Positions 1-6,693 of a stretch of DNA of 12,424 bases are shown one piece after another; within the stretch, counting starts at the first letter, position 1; each line of letters starts with the position of its first letter. The position numbers were made by a program, and so were the translations under genes. Under the pieces are notes generated by a model that saw nothing but the letters and a program-made list of their open reading frames with translations, did no database searches and was not told where the DNA came from. The stretch is from Methanobacteriota archaeon (GTDB lineage: Archaea > Thermoplasmatota > Thermoplasmata > RBG-16-68-12), in NCBI GenBank assembly GCA_005878995.1, contig VBME01000085.1:1-12424 (forward strand). Reading direction: 5' to 3'.

Positions 1-473
1 AACAAGAACGATCCGTTCAAGTGCGTGACGAAGGTCGAGGACGGCGTCAGGAACCCGAAGACCTGCGGGATCGCCTCGACGAAGATCATGACGATCACGA
101 GGAATTTCTGCGTGCCCTGGTAGACGCTCTTGTCCTCGTCGTCTTGAAGGTCGAGATTGATGATCTTCGCGCCCGCGAAGAGCTGCATGATGATCGAGGC
201 GGTGACGATCGGACCGATTCCGAGATGCATGAGGGAGCCCTGGGCCCCCGCGAGGATCGCGCGCAAGCTCGAGAAAAAGTCGATGACGTTCCCCTGGTCC
301 AGGCCGTAAATGAAAATGTTCGTCATGGCGAAATACAGGATCAGGATCGCGAGGACCCAGAACATCTTTGTCCGGAAGTGGACGTGACCCTCCGGCCGGA
401 TGACCGCAGGCAGGCGATCCGTCAGCGGTTTCAGCGCGTACAGTCGGCTCTTCTTCTTCTCTTCGAGGGGCAT
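1..473 (-). CDS. secY: Preprotein translocase subunit SecY (Sec61 alpha), N-terminal part, truncated by window edge
   Basis: SecY is the channel subunit of the SecYEG/Sec61 translocon in the cytoplasmic membrane. My translation gives 157 residues from ATG at 473, open to base 1. Residues 1-35 are cytosolic and start with a basic stretch (EEKKKSRLYALKPL). A first membrane segment spans about 37-57, followed by a plug-like segment (VIDFFSSLRAILAG, 63-76). A second segment, about 79-101, contains LGIGPIVTASIIMQL, the family signature. A charged loop (DLQDDEDK, 108-115) precedes QGTQKF and a third segment at about 123-142. The start lies 4 bases after the uL15 stop, at the usual end of the archaeal spc cluster. 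No strong Shine-Dalgarno is seen, so coupling to uL15 translation is likely. The remaining membrane segments lie outside the window. Confidence 0.95.
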   Translation of the reverse strand, partial: MPLEEKKKSRLYALKPLTDRLPAVIRPEGHVHFRTKMFWVLAILILYFAMTNIFIYGLDQGNVIDFFSSLRAILAGAQGSLMHLGIGPIVTASIIMQLFAGAKIINLDLQDDEDKSVYQGTQKFLVIVMIFVEAIPQVFGFLTPSSTFVTHLNGSFL

Positions 474-477
474 CGGA

Positions 478-915
478 CTACTTCCCGGCGTCCCCTGGGA
501 GGACGACCTCGCCGCCAGCGCCGGAGACCTTCGCGACGGCCGCCGAAGAGGCCTTCGCGACGGTGATCCGCATTGCCCTCGTTACGCGACCAGACCCTAA
601 TAGCTTGTCGATTCCCGCGGCCGTCAGGTCGACGTTGATTCGAGAATCGTCCTTCTTCGCGTGCCCCGCGACCTCGAACTCTTCAAGCCGACGCGCGAGG
701 TCTTCGAGGTCGATCGACTTCGTCTCATGCGGCTGAAAGTGCCGGGTGAAGCCGTGTCGGCCGAAGTGGTCCGGCTCGTACTTGATCATCCACTTGAACT
801 TGTGTTTGTGGAGCCCGGCCATCCCGGTGCCGCCGCGACCGCCCGCGCCCCGGCCGTGTTTCTTGCCGCGTCCATGGGTGCGGCTCCCCCGCAACTTCCG
901 GGTCCTAGAGACCAT
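478..915 (-). CDS. rpl15: 50S ribosomal protein uL15 (L15)
   Basis: Large-subunit protein of 145 residues, normal for archaea. The Gly/Arg/His-rich N-terminal tail (KHGRGAGGRGGTGMAGLHKHK, about residues 19-39) is the rRNA-threading extension typical of uL15. The C-terminal half, from about residue 65, is the globular L18e/L15-like fold, including INVDLTAAGIDKLLGSG. In the family this protein joins 23S rRNA domains late in assembly. The ATG at 915 overlaps the 3' end of uL30 by 11 bases, and a strong GAGGAGG sits 6 bases upstream inside the uL30 coding region, which fixes this start. It ends in TAG, 4 bases before secY. Confidence 0.96.
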   Translation of the reverse strand: MVSRTRKLRGSRTHGRGKKHGRGAGGRGGTGMAGLHKHKFKWMIKYEPDHFGRHGFTRHFQPHETKSIDLEDLARRLEEFEVAGHAKKDDSRINVDLTAAGIDKLLGSGRVTRAMRITVAKASSAAVAKVSGAGGEVVLPGDAGK

Positions 916-1393
916 CCGTCGCCTCCTCGATGAGCATCCGCTGCAGGAGTTCGTTGATCGTCTTCCCGCGGTAGCCGAGGTCGCCGCCGTCGTGGTATCC
1001 GCGCTTGATGCCGCGGTACCCTTTGCGAGGCGGCGGCAGGCGGACCACGGGCCGCAGCTCCCGGACGTCTTGCAAGGTCGCCTCGCCTTTCGCGATCGCC
1101 TGGCTCAGGTCCCAGATCGACTTGTACTTGCTGTGTCCCTTCACGAACGCATCGTCGATCGGCTTGTCGCCGACTTGGCGCCCCCGACGGAGGAGGAGCT
1201 TCGCGAGGACCTCCGGGTCGACCTCGCCCCATGTGACGTAATCCTTGACGAGATGCAACATGCCGCGGAACGTGGCGTCCTCCGGGACGATGGAGCAGTG
1301 GTTCTGCCGCGTCAGATGGAGCATGCGCAGGGTGTCTTTCACTTGATGCCGAAGGTCGCCTTTCCCCCGAAGGCGAAGGACCGCAAACGTCAT
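905..1393 (-). CDS. rpl30: 50S ribosomal protein uL30 (archaeal long form)
   Basis: 162 residues, the long archaeal/eukaryotic form of uL30 (L7 family); bacterial L30 is about 60 residues. The N-terminus FAVLRLRGKGDLRHQVKDTL followed by LRMLHLTRQNHCSIVP is the conserved ferredoxin-like L30 core, and FRGMLHLVKDYVTWGEVD is also typical. The C-terminal part (PPPRKGYRGIKRGYHDGGDL, then YRGKTINELLQRMLIEEA) is the archaeal-specific extension. The ATG at 1393 overlaps the uS5 stop as ATGA. A GGGGAGGC lies roughly 9-11 bases upstream, within the acidic-tail codons of uS5. It ends in TAG within the start of uL15. Confidence 0.96.
   Translation of the reverse strand: MTFAVLRLRGKGDLRHQVKDTLRMLHLTRQNHCSIVPEDATFRGMLHLVKDYVTWGEVDPEVLAKLLLRRGRQVGDKPIDDAFVKGHSKYKSIWDLSQAIAKGEATLQDVRELRPVVRLPPPRKGYRGIKRGYHDGGDLGYRGKTINELLQRMLIEEATDGL
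922..928 (-). promoter_or_regulatory. Shine-Dalgarno site of uL15, inside uL30
   Basis: On the minus strand GAGGAGG lies 6 bases before the uL15 ATG at 915. It is a long match to the consensus complementary to the archaeal 16S rRNA 3' end. It is embedded in the codons for the last residues of uL30, so ribosomes finishing uL30 pass over it. It supports the start that overlaps uL30 by 11 bases. Confidence 0.75.
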
Positions 1394-2232
1394 TCTTCTG
1401 GAGCCTCCCCTTCCCCCGTCCCCTCCGTCGGCTCTTCGGTGAGGGTCTCGCCCTCGACCGCGATCTCCTCGGGTAGTTCCGTCACGGGCTCCGGCGTCGG
1501 TGGGGCCTCAATCTTGCGGACAAAAACCTGCTCGGCGCCCGCCTTGATCTTGAGGCGCTCCGTCTGCTCCGTCCGCACCTTGACTTGCACCGTCTTCCGC
1601 AGCGCTTCGAACGTCGCGAGCGCGTAATTCACCGTCGTCTTCGTGTGGCCCTTCGTAAATCCCCACGCGTCGGTGATCCCGGCGAGACGTAGCACGCTCT
1701 TCGCGACGTCGCCCACCGCCAGGCCGACGCCTTGCGGCGCGGGCTTCAGGACGACCTCGACCGATCCGCTCCGGCCGGTGACCTTGAACGGCAGCGAGTG
1801 GGCGCGCATGCAACCGCACTCCCAGGAGCCGCAGCCCCGTTTGATTTCGATCATGTTGAGCTTCGCGTTGTCGATCGCCCGCCGGATCGACGGTCCGACC
1901 TCGCGCCCTCGGGCCCGCCCGAGCCCCGCGAATCCGTCCTTGTTCCCGACGATGCAGGTGATGACGAAGTTCACCCGACGCCCGGAGTCGGTCATCCGCT
2001 GGACCATGTTGACATCGAGCACCTCGTCCTCGGTCTCCGGGAGCAGGATATCGACAATCTCGGGCTCGCGGACCGGCAGGCCGGTGCGAATCGCGTCGCC
2101 GAGCGTCGTCACCTGCCCCGCGAGAACCAGCCGTCCGAGTTTCGTCTTCGGAATCCACTCGCTCAGATTCCTCTCCGGTCGCGCGGCGCGGGCGTCCCGT
2201 CTTTGGCGACGTCCGCCTCGTCGCTGGGGCAT
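1390..2232 (-). CDS. rps5: 30S ribosomal protein uS5 with acidic C-terminal tail
   Basis: Small-subunit protein near the mRNA entry channel, linked to decoding accuracy in the family. It has 280 residues, longer than the roughly 210-240 usual for archaea. A basic N-terminus (QRRGGRRQRRDARAARPER) precedes the S5 double-stranded-RNA-binding domain, about residues 68-132, including VNFVITCIVGNKDGFAGLG. GCGSWECGC (133-141) is the archaeal/eukaryotic version of the loop, and the C-terminal S5 domain runs to about residue 215. Residues about 242-280 form a Glu/Pro/Thr-rich acidic tail with no recognisable fold. The ATG at 2232 overlaps the uL18 TGA by one base (TGATG), with GGAGG 7 bases upstream. 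It ends with an ATGA overlap into uL30. Confidence 0.96.
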   Translation of the reverse strand: MPQRRGGRRQRRDARAARPERNLSEWIPKTKLGRLVLAGQVTTLGDAIRTGLPVREPEIVDILLPETEDEVLDVNMVQRMTDSGRRVNFVITCIVGNKDGFAGLGRARGREVGPSIRRAIDNAKLNMIEIKRGCGSWECGCMRAHSLPFKVTGRSGSVEVVLKPAPQGVGLAVGDVAKSVLRLAGITDAWGFTKGHTKTTVNYALATFEALRKTVQVKVRTEQTERLKIKAGAEQVFVRKIEAPPTPEPVTELPEEIAVEGETLTEEPTEGTGEGEAPEE

Positions 2233-2732
2233 CAGGGCGCCTCCAACTTCGTCTTCACGGCGTCAAACTGACTCGCGAGGCCCTCGCCGATGTGAGCCCC
2301 GCGGATGCGATCCTTCGATGGTAACACCTCAGGACTGTGCGGCACGCTCACGCCGGAGTCCAGCAGGCCTTGGAGCGCGGCGAACAGACGGCCGCCTTTG
2401 GAAGGCCGCTGAGTTCCCAGATCGAGGATCCCATCCGTGACGCCCTTCGCCGCGGCCCGCTTGCCTGCGAGGTAGCCGGTCAGGTACGCGGCGGGGAGAT
2501 TCCCGGTGCCCGCGGCCCATCCGCGGTCCTTCAGCTCAAGCGACTGCGCCGAGGCGAGGACTTGGTCGCCCGTCGCCTCCGCCCGAACGAATTGGACGAT
2601 CGTCTGGCGGAGCGTCTTGCGGACCACGATGCGCGCCTTCCCGCTTCGGAGGAGTTTCGATCGCGTCCGATAGTCCGTGCGGCCTTCCCGGCGACGCCGG
2701 AACGGCGTCCGATAGTGGGGACCTTGGGTCAC
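2232..2732 (-). CDS. rpl18: 50S ribosomal protein uL18
   Basis: 5S rRNA-binding protein of the central protuberance, acting with uL5. From a GTG start at 2732 the product has 166 residues. The conserved N-terminal segment FRRRREGRTDYRTRSKLL is followed by KARIVVRKTLRQTIVQFV, and the C-terminal half carries YLTGYLAGKRAAAKGV and DLGTQRPSKGGRLFAALQG, all typical of archaeal uL18. The open frame continues far upstream through eL19 in another frame, but conservation begins here. The GTG overlaps the eL19 stop as GTGA, and GGGAGG lies 7 bases upstream. The stop overlaps the uS5 ATG by one base. Confidence 0.95.
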   Translation of the reverse strand: MTQGPHYRTPFRRRREGRTDYRTRSKLLRSGKARIVVRKTLRQTIVQFVRAEATGDQVLASAQSLELKDRGWAAGTGNLPAAYLTGYLAGKRAAAKGVTDGILDLGTQRPSKGGRLFAALQGLLDSGVSVPHSPEVLPSKDRIRGAHIGEGLASQFDAVKTKLEAP

Positions 2733-3193
2733 TTCGCCGCCTCCCGAACCGCGCCCGCGGCGCGCAGCTGTTGGTCCAAGTGTGCTTTGGATTTGAACAT
2801 CCCGCCTTTTGCCTGAGCGTAGAACCGCCGGTACGTGTGAACGTCGATGCGGCCTTGGTCTCGGAGCTCCCGCAGATGGCGGCGCATCCCGCGGATCACG
2901 CTGATCCAGCGCCTCTTCTGCGGCGTTCGCGCGTTCAGCGCGCCTTCGCGGCTCCCGTGGCCGCGCCGACGACCTTTCGCTTTCTGCGCCGCGCGATATC
3001 GAGCCCGACCCCGGGAGACGCCCCGCACGGGGCGCTTCTGGATGATGTTCCGACGGATCAGATTCCGAATCCCGTCGCGCGTGATGGCGTCGAGGATGTC
3101 GTCCTGAGCCTTGGGGTCCGTTGTGATCCACACGCGGTTCACCCCGATGCCCAGGATTGACGCGGCGAGACGCCGCTGGTAGTCGAACCTCAT
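2729..3193 (-). CDS. rpl19e: 50S ribosomal protein eL19 (L19e)
   Basis: Archaeal/eukaryotic-only large-subunit protein near the tunnel exit and an intersubunit bridge. It has 154 residues, the usual archaeal length. The N-terminal helical domain reads LAASILGIGVNRVWITTD, with DAITRDGIRNLIRRNIIQKR after it. A very basic middle (RGRARYRAAQKAKGRRRGHG) and the helical C-terminus (ISVIRGMRRHLRELRDQGRI, then YRRFYAQAKGGMFKSK) are all eL19 hallmarks. The ATG at 3193 overlaps the eL32 stop as ATGA, with GGTGA 4 bases upstream. It ends with a GTGA overlap into uL18. No bacterial homologue exists, so it marks the window as archaeal. Confidence 0.96.
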   Translation of the reverse strand: MRFDYQRRLAASILGIGVNRVWITTDPKAQDDILDAITRDGIRNLIRRNIIQKRPVRGVSRGRARYRAAQKAKGRRRGHGSREGALNARTPQKRRWISVIRGMRRHLRELRDQGRIDVHTYRRFYAQAKGGMFKSKAHLDQQLRAAGAVREAAK

Positions 3194-3993
3194 TCTGTCA
3201 CCATCCGGTTGAGTACGCGCAGGCCTTTGTCGTCACACGCCTTCTCAATCAGCTCCCGCTTGCGGGTGCCGACCCCGTGGGCGATCCGGACCGCCTGCGT
3301 CGCGGCGTCGAGTCCTTTCAGCTGCCCCTCGTTGTGGACGAGGACCTCCCGAAAGCCGCTCGGGTGTAACCCGCGAACGGCCCGCGGTCCCCGGTACCCG
3401 ATCGAAGGGAGATTCCACCGATAGCCGAAGTGGCGCCGCAGCTTCGATTGGCCGCCTTGCGGCTTTCGCCAAGCATCGTCGAACTTGCTGTAGCGGAACC
3501 ACTCCTGGCGGCGGAACCTCGGACGCTGGGCGTTCTTCGCGGATCGGAATGCGAGGAGTTTCTTCAAGCGGGGCTCGAGTTTCGGCTTCGCTCGCGGCTC
3601 GTGGACTTCTGCCTCGGCCTCTTCCTCCTCTTCCTTCTTTTCCCGTTTCGCCTTCTCTTTTTTCTCCTTCTTGGCCGGCTTGGGTTTTTCCTTGGGCTTC
3701 TCCGCCGGTTTTTTCTCGGCCTTGGGCGCCGGTTTCTCTTCCTCTTTTGCGACCGCCTTCGCCGCCTCTTTCTCGACGTACCCGCGAAGACGTTTGCGAA
3801 GGTCGTCGACTTTGCCTTCTTGGCTCAGCCCGTATCGTTCGGCCCAGCCGATCAGCTCGGCCTTCTTCGCGGTGCGGATCTCGGCCGCGGTCGGTAGTGC
3901 TTGCTTGGGCTCGGGCGGCGTCTCGGGGACAGCGGTCTTTTTCGCCTTCTTAGCGACTTTGGTTTCCGTTTTCGACTCCGTCTCCTCAGCCAT
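3190..3993 (-). CDS. rpl32e: 50S ribosomal protein eL32 with N-terminal SAP-like domain and Lys/Glu-rich linker
   Basis: 267 residues, about twice a minimal eL32. The C-terminal part, from about residue 137, is eL32: RRQEWFRYSKFDDAWRKPQG, then YRGPRAVRGLHPSGFREVLV and VRIAHGVGTRKRELIEKAC. Ahead of it are three added parts. Residues 1-34 are polar and basic. Residues about 35-72 resemble a SAP/helix-extension-helix motif (two helices around YGLSQEGKVDDL). Residues about 73-132 are an extremely Lys/Glu/Pro/Ala-rich, probably disordered linker. SAP folds usually bind nucleic acid, so an rRNA or assembly role is inferred, not shown. The ATG at 3993 overlaps uL6 by 8 bases, with GGAGG a few bases upstream inside uL6. 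The reading frame is unbroken through all parts. Confidence 0.95.
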   Translation of the reverse strand: MAEETESKTETKVAKKAKKTAVPETPPEPKQALPTAAEIRTAKKAELIGWAERYGLSQEGKVDDLRKRLRGYVEKEAAKAVAKEEEKPAPKAEKKPAEKPKEKPKPAKKEKKEKAKREKKEEEEEAEAEVHEPRAKPKLEPRLKKLLAFRSAKNAQRPRFRRQEWFRYSKFDDAWRKPQGGQSKLRRHFGYRWNLPSIGYRGPRAVRGLHPSGFREVLVHNEGQLKGLDAATQAVRIAHGVGTRKRELIEKACDDKGLRVLNRMVTE

Positions 3994-4540
3994 TCAACGC
4001 CTCCCCGGCCTTCTTCGTGATGTAGATGCCGTCCTGGAAAATCCGCGAGTCAAATCCTCGAATCCGAGTCGCCTGCTCGATGTTCGCGGCTGTCTGACCG
4101 ACCGCTTCGACATCGGGGCCCGTCAGGACGACCGCGTCACCTTGAACCTCGACTTTCGTTTCGCCGATGATCCTCGTCTTCCGCGGGAACTTTTCCCCGA
4201 GGAAGTTTTCAATGATGAACTCGGAGCCCTTCACGATCGCCTTGAGCGGAAAGTGGCTGTATACGATTTTCATTTCGTAGGTGAAGCCGTCCGTCACACC
4301 GACAATCATGTTCCGGAGGTGGGCCGCGAACGTGCCGACCAGGGCGGCCTCGCGCCGGTGCGGAAATTCGCTCCGGACCGCCGCCTGCTTCCCCCTGACC
4401 GTGATCTCCACGCGCGGGTGCGACAGCTTCCGGCGCAATGTGTGGCCGTGGCCGGCGACAACGACCGAGTCCCCGTCGACCCCAACTTCGATCCCGTCTG
4501 GGATGTCGACCAACTCTTCTAGCAATCCGGAGACGGGCAT
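3986..4540 (-). CDS. rpl6: 50S ribosomal protein uL6
   Basis: Large-subunit protein near the GTPase-associated centre and sarcin-ricin loop. It has 184 residues, normal for archaea. The two repeated L6 domains are visible. The first starts LVDIPDGIEVGVDGDSVVV and includes LRNMIVGVTDGFTYEMKIVY. The second contains IENFLGEKFPRKTRIIGETK and ends with TRIRGFDSRIFQDGIYITKK. The start at 4540 (MPVSGLLEELVDIP) fits the family. An 8-base spacer follows the uS8 stop, and the stop supplies part of GAGGTG. The end overlaps the eL32 start by 8 bases. Confidence 0.96.
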   Translation of the reverse strand: MPVSGLLEELVDIPDGIEVGVDGDSVVVAGHGHTLRRKLSHPRVEITVRGKQAAVRSEFPHRREAALVGTFAAHLRNMIVGVTDGFTYEMKIVYSHFPLKAIVKGSEFIIENFLGEKFPRKTRIIGETKVEVQGDAVVLTGPDVEAVGQTAANIEQATRIRGFDSRIFQDGIYITKKAGEALNG

Positions 4541-4544
4541 CGGA

Positions 4545-4550
4545 CACCTC
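4545..4550 (-). promoter_or_regulatory. Shine-Dalgarno site of uL6 built from the uS8 stop codon
   Basis: On the minus strand the uS8 stop TGA runs directly into GGTG, giving GAGGTG, 4 bases before the uL6 ATG. The junction reads TGAGGTGTCCGATG. The match to the archaeal anti-Shine-Dalgarno is good and the spacing usual. The same arrangement recurs at three other junctions in this window. Confidence 0.75.
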
Positions 4551-4938
4551 AGTACACGTAGGCAATGAGCTTCCCGCCCACGCCGATCTGTTTCGCCTGC
4601 GTCTGGGAAATCACGCCTTCCGTCGTCGTCAGGATGAGCACGCCGAAGTCCTGGGCCGGCAGGTAACGGGCTTCCCACTTCTCGAGTTCCGTCCGCCGCA
4701 CCGCGAACCGCGGCTTGATCACCCCGCAGTTGTTGATGCTCCCGACGAGCGCCACGCGGTACAGGTTCCCGCGGCCGTCCTCGATCAGTTCGAACGAGCG
4801 GATGTACTCGCTCTCCTGCATGACTTTCAGCACCCGGCCGATGAGCTTCGACGCGGGCCGGATCATGCACTCCGCTTTTCCAGCGGCCTCGGCGTTGCGC
4901 ATCGTCACCATGGCGTCGTTGAGCGCATCTTGGAGCAT
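4549..4938 (-). CDS. rps8: 30S ribosomal protein uS8
   Basis: Primary 16S rRNA-binding protein of the platform, 129 residues, as usual in archaea. The N-terminus DALNDAMVTMRNAEAAGKAE and the following LIGRVLKVMQESEYIRSFEL are the archaeal S8 pattern. NCGVIKPRFAVRRTELEKWE and the C-terminal DFGVLILTTTEGVISQTQAK complete the two S8 domains. The final GGKLIAYVY is a standard archaeal end. The ATG at 4938 lies 8 bases after the uS14 stop, with the stop contributing to GAGGG. In bacteria S8 can repress its operon; nothing here shows whether that applies. Confidence 0.96.
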   Translation of the reverse strand: MLQDALNDAMVTMRNAEAAGKAECMIRPASKLIGRVLKVMQESEYIRSFELIEDGRGNLYRVALVGSINNCGVIKPRFAVRRTELEKWEARYLPAQDFGVLILTTTEGVISQTQAKQIGVGGKLIAYVY

Positions 4939-4943
4939 CGGAT

Positions 4944-4948
4944 CCCTC
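4944..4948 (-). promoter_or_regulatory. Shine-Dalgarno site of uS8 built from the uS14 stop codon
   Basis: The junction reads TGAGGGATCCGATG on the minus strand. GAGGG begins inside the uS14 stop and ends 5 bases before the uS8 ATG at 4938. Confidence 0.7.
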
Positions 4949-5093
4949 AGCTGTATTTCCGGAAGCCGAGCTCGTACGCGATCTCCCGGAAGCACTGGCG
5001 GCACAGGTGGAGCCCGTACCGCCGCACAATGCCCCGCTTGCGACCGCACCGCAGGCAACCCTTCGTCCGCCCGAAGTCTTTCGTTCGCCTCAC
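4947..5093 (-). CDS. rps14: 30S ribosomal protein uS14, zinc-binding archaeal type
   Basis: Small-subunit head protein of only 48 residues from a GTG at 5093. It carries two CxxC pairs, CLRC (13-16) and CRQC (31-34), the zinc ribbon of the C-plus uS14 type. The C-terminus [14 protein letters not shown] is the archaeal/eukaryotic form. The open frame runs on upstream through uL5 sequence, but no conserved residues appear there. The GTG overlaps the uL5 stop as GTGA, and GAGGTG lies 5 bases upstream. Together these fix the short start. It is followed by an 8-base spacer to uS8. Confidence 0.95.
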   Translation of the reverse strand: MRRTKDFGRTKGCLRCGRKRGIVRRYGLHLCRQCFREIAYELGFRKYS

Positions 5094-5599
5094 TCGACCA
5101 CCTCGACCTTGAAGTGATCCGTGATGAACTGGATGCCCTCGGTCCGCGTCACGCGGTGTCGCCGCGGAATCGGACGGGGATGGATCGCGCGACGGGCGAC
5201 GCGCCACCCGGGTCGCTGGAGGCTCACGCTCACATCCATCCCGAACACGCCGATCTCCGGATCGTACTTCATTCCCTGGAAGTCCGTGTAGTCCTGGATG
5301 CCGAACGAGAAGTTCCCGGCCGGGTCGAAGCTATACCCCGGGAGCCGGTTGTTCCGGATCGAGAGCGCCTCTTTCAGGAACTCCTCCGCGGGCGTTCCGC
5401 GGAGGGTGACGCGGGTCCCGATCGGCATGTTCCTGCGGACACCCCAGTCGCGGATGGCGCGGTGACTCAAGGTCTGGACCGACTTCTGCTTCGTCACGAG
5501 CTCGAGGACCTTCTGCGCCTTGACGAGCTTCTCGCCGGCCTCGCCCACGCCGACGTTGACCACGACTTTCTCGATCCGGATGTCCCGCATGCCCGCCAT
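5090..5599 (-). CDS. rpl5: 50S ribosomal protein uL5
   Basis: 5S rRNA-binding protein of the central protuberance, partner of uL18 and in contact with P-site tRNA. It has 169 residues, close to the archaeal norm. The N-terminus [20 protein letters not shown], then [20 protein letters not shown] and [20 protein letters not shown] are conserved, as is [19 protein letters not shown]. The C-terminus ends [19 protein letters not shown] at 5599 is preferred because AGGTG sits 5 bases before it. A second in-frame ATG at 5590 (MRDIRI) is possible and would remove only three residues. The stop overlaps the uS14 GTG. Confidence 0.95.
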   Translation of the reverse strand: MAGMRDIRIEKVVVNVGVGEAGEKLVKAQKVLELVTKQKSVQTLSHRAIRDWGVRRNMPIGTRVTLRGTPAEEFLKEALSIRNNRLPGYSFDPAGNFSFGIQDYTDFQGMKYDPEIGVFGMDVSVSLQRPGWRVARRAIHPRPIPRRHRVTRTEGIQFITDHFKVEVVE

Positions 5600-5604
5600 G
5601 GTCC

Positions 5605-5609
5605 CACCT
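5605..5609 (-). promoter_or_regulatory. Shine-Dalgarno site of uL5 built from the eS4 stop codon
   Basis: The junction reads TAGGTGGGACCATG on the minus strand. AGGTG begins within the eS4 TAG and ends 5 bases before the uL5 ATG at 5599, favouring that ATG over the in-frame one at 5590. Confidence 0.65.
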
Positions 5610-6318
5610 AGATCGCCGGCGCCTCCGGCATTCGGATCGACGGGGCCTCCTTGCCGACGACGAAGACCTTGCCCACGTCGGTCGAGAAGCCTTCCGTGAA
5701 CGTGACCGTGTTCGCCCGCGGGTTCCGCGTCCGCTGGACCTCGAGCACATGGGCGATCTCCCCGACGTGCTGACCGCCGGTGACGAGAACGGGTGCACCC
5801 TTGCCCAGCTCGTAAGCCTCCACGATCTTCTGGTCCGGGAGCTGGACTTTCAGCGTCGCGCCGGTCTTGTATGCATCGCTCGGCAAGAGCACGTTCCGGC
5901 CATCGTGGAGGTTCAGCTGCGTCTTGCCGCCCCGGACCGTCGTCTTGTCCTCGATCCGGCAGAGCTTCCACGTCGCGTCGCTGCTTTCGATCGGGACGAG
6001 GGCCATTCGTCCGCGGGTGTTCACGAGCATGCGGAAATTGGCCTTTGTCTCCTGCAAGGAGAGCACATCCATGAGTCCGACCGGGAATTTCGGGTCGGTC
6101 ACGATCCGGCCATCGACCCGCACCCCGCGATCGTTCAGGATGTGCCTCGCCTCCCGCGCCGAGGCGCAGACCTTCAACATGTCCCGCAAGATGAGGCCCA
6201 TCGGGACGCTGGCGTCCATCGGATGGGGCCCCGCGGACGGCCTCAGGACCCAAAAGTCCGTCTTCCGGGCGAGCGTCCAGCTGCGCGGCGCCGGCAGGCG
6301 CTTCAGGTGCTTCTTCAC
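5608..6318 (-). CDS. rps4e: 30S ribosomal protein eS4 (S4e)
   Basis: Archaeal/eukaryotic small-subunit protein, 236 residues from a GTG at 6318, typical archaeal length. The N-terminus KKHLKRLPAPRSWTLARK, with PSAGPHPMDASVPMGLILRD after it, is an eS4 signature. An S4-type RNA-binding domain follows (ARHILNDRGVRVDGRIVTDP, about residues 57-76), then the central eS4 domain and a KOW-like stretch near VLVTGGQHVGEIAHVLEV. The C-terminus FVVGKEAPSIRMPE is also typical. No upstream ATG is plausible. The GTG overlaps the uL24 stop as GTGA, and GAGGAGG ends 7 bases upstream. The TAG stop also forms part of the uL5 ribosome-binding site. Confidence 0.95.
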   Translation of the reverse strand: MKKHLKRLPAPRSWTLARKTDFWVLRPSAGPHPMDASVPMGLILRDMLKVCASAREARHILNDRGVRVDGRIVTDPKFPVGLMDVLSLQETKANFRMLVNTRGRMALVPIESSDATWKLCRIEDKTTVRGGKTQLNLHDGRNVLLPSDAYKTGATLKVQLPDQKIVEAYELGKGAPVLVTGGQHVGEIAHVLEVQRTRNPRANTVTFTEGFSTDVGKVFVVGKEAPSIRMPEAPAI

Positions 6319-6683
6319 GCGCCCGCCTCCTCGAACTTCCGCCGCCGCCATGGGTCCGTGTCGTCCATCCGGATGATCATCAAGTTCGACGCGTGGAGGG
6401 GCCGTCCGACTTTTTTCTCGTCGACCTTCTCGATCGTGATCCCTTCGATGACGACCGTGCCGTGCACCCGGTCGACGGAGACGACCTTGCCTTCACGTCC
6501 GCGGAAGCCCCCGCGCATGATTCGGACCGTGTCTCCCTTACGGACCGGGAGGGCGCGCGGCAGGCGACCTTTCGCCTTGTCGTGCAGGGCCGGCGCGAGG
6601 TGGGAGGACGCGAGCAACCGTTTCGCATGGAGCGGGGCGTTCGCCGCCCGTTTTCGCTGCGTCCGGGGTTTGGAGCTCGTCAT
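6315..6683 (-). CDS. rpl24: 50S ribosomal protein uL24
   Basis: Assembly-initiating large-subunit protein, 122 residues from ATG at 6683, normal for archaea. The N-terminal part (SSKPRTQRKRAANAPLHAKR) is the basic archaeal/eukaryotic lead. The KOW motif is VRKGDTVRIMRGGFRGREGK, about residues 47-66, followed by VVSVDRVHGTVVIEGI. The tail GRPLHASNLMIIRM then a basic end is usual. A further upstream in-frame ATG at 6731 lies within uL14 and has no conserved sequence. The start at 6683 has GAGGT 5 bases before it, formed partly from the uL14 stop. The stop overlaps the eS4 GTG. Confidence 0.95.
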   Translation of the reverse strand: MTSSKPRTQRKRAANAPLHAKRLLASSHLAPALHDKAKGRLPRALPVRKGDTVRIMRGGFRGREGKVVSVDRVHGTVVIEGITIEKVDEKKVGRPLHASNLMIIRMDDTDPWRRRKFEEAGA

Positions 6684-6688
6684 CGGGA

Positions 6689-6693
6689 ACCTC
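6689..6693 (-). promoter_or_regulatory. Shine-Dalgarno site of uL24 built from the uL14 stop codon
   Basis: The junction reads TGAGGTTCCCGATG on the minus strand. GAGGT begins in the uL14 stop and ends 5 bases before the uL24 ATG at 6683, supporting that start over the in-frame ATG at 6731. Confidence 0.7.

Noticed and set aside
2733..3131. Upstream in-frame extension of uL18 (and similar upstream extensions of uL4, uL14, uL6 and uL5).
   Set aside because: The extra residues are out-of-frame readings of the preceding conserved gene and show no family similarity. Good Shine-Dalgarno sites and stop-start overlaps support the shorter starts.
3598..3777. A pyrimidine-rich low-complexity stretch on the plus strand that looks like a tandem repeat or regulatory tract.
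   Set aside because: It is the Lys/Glu codons of the eL32 linker on the minus strand. There is no regular repeat unit and the reading frame is continuous.
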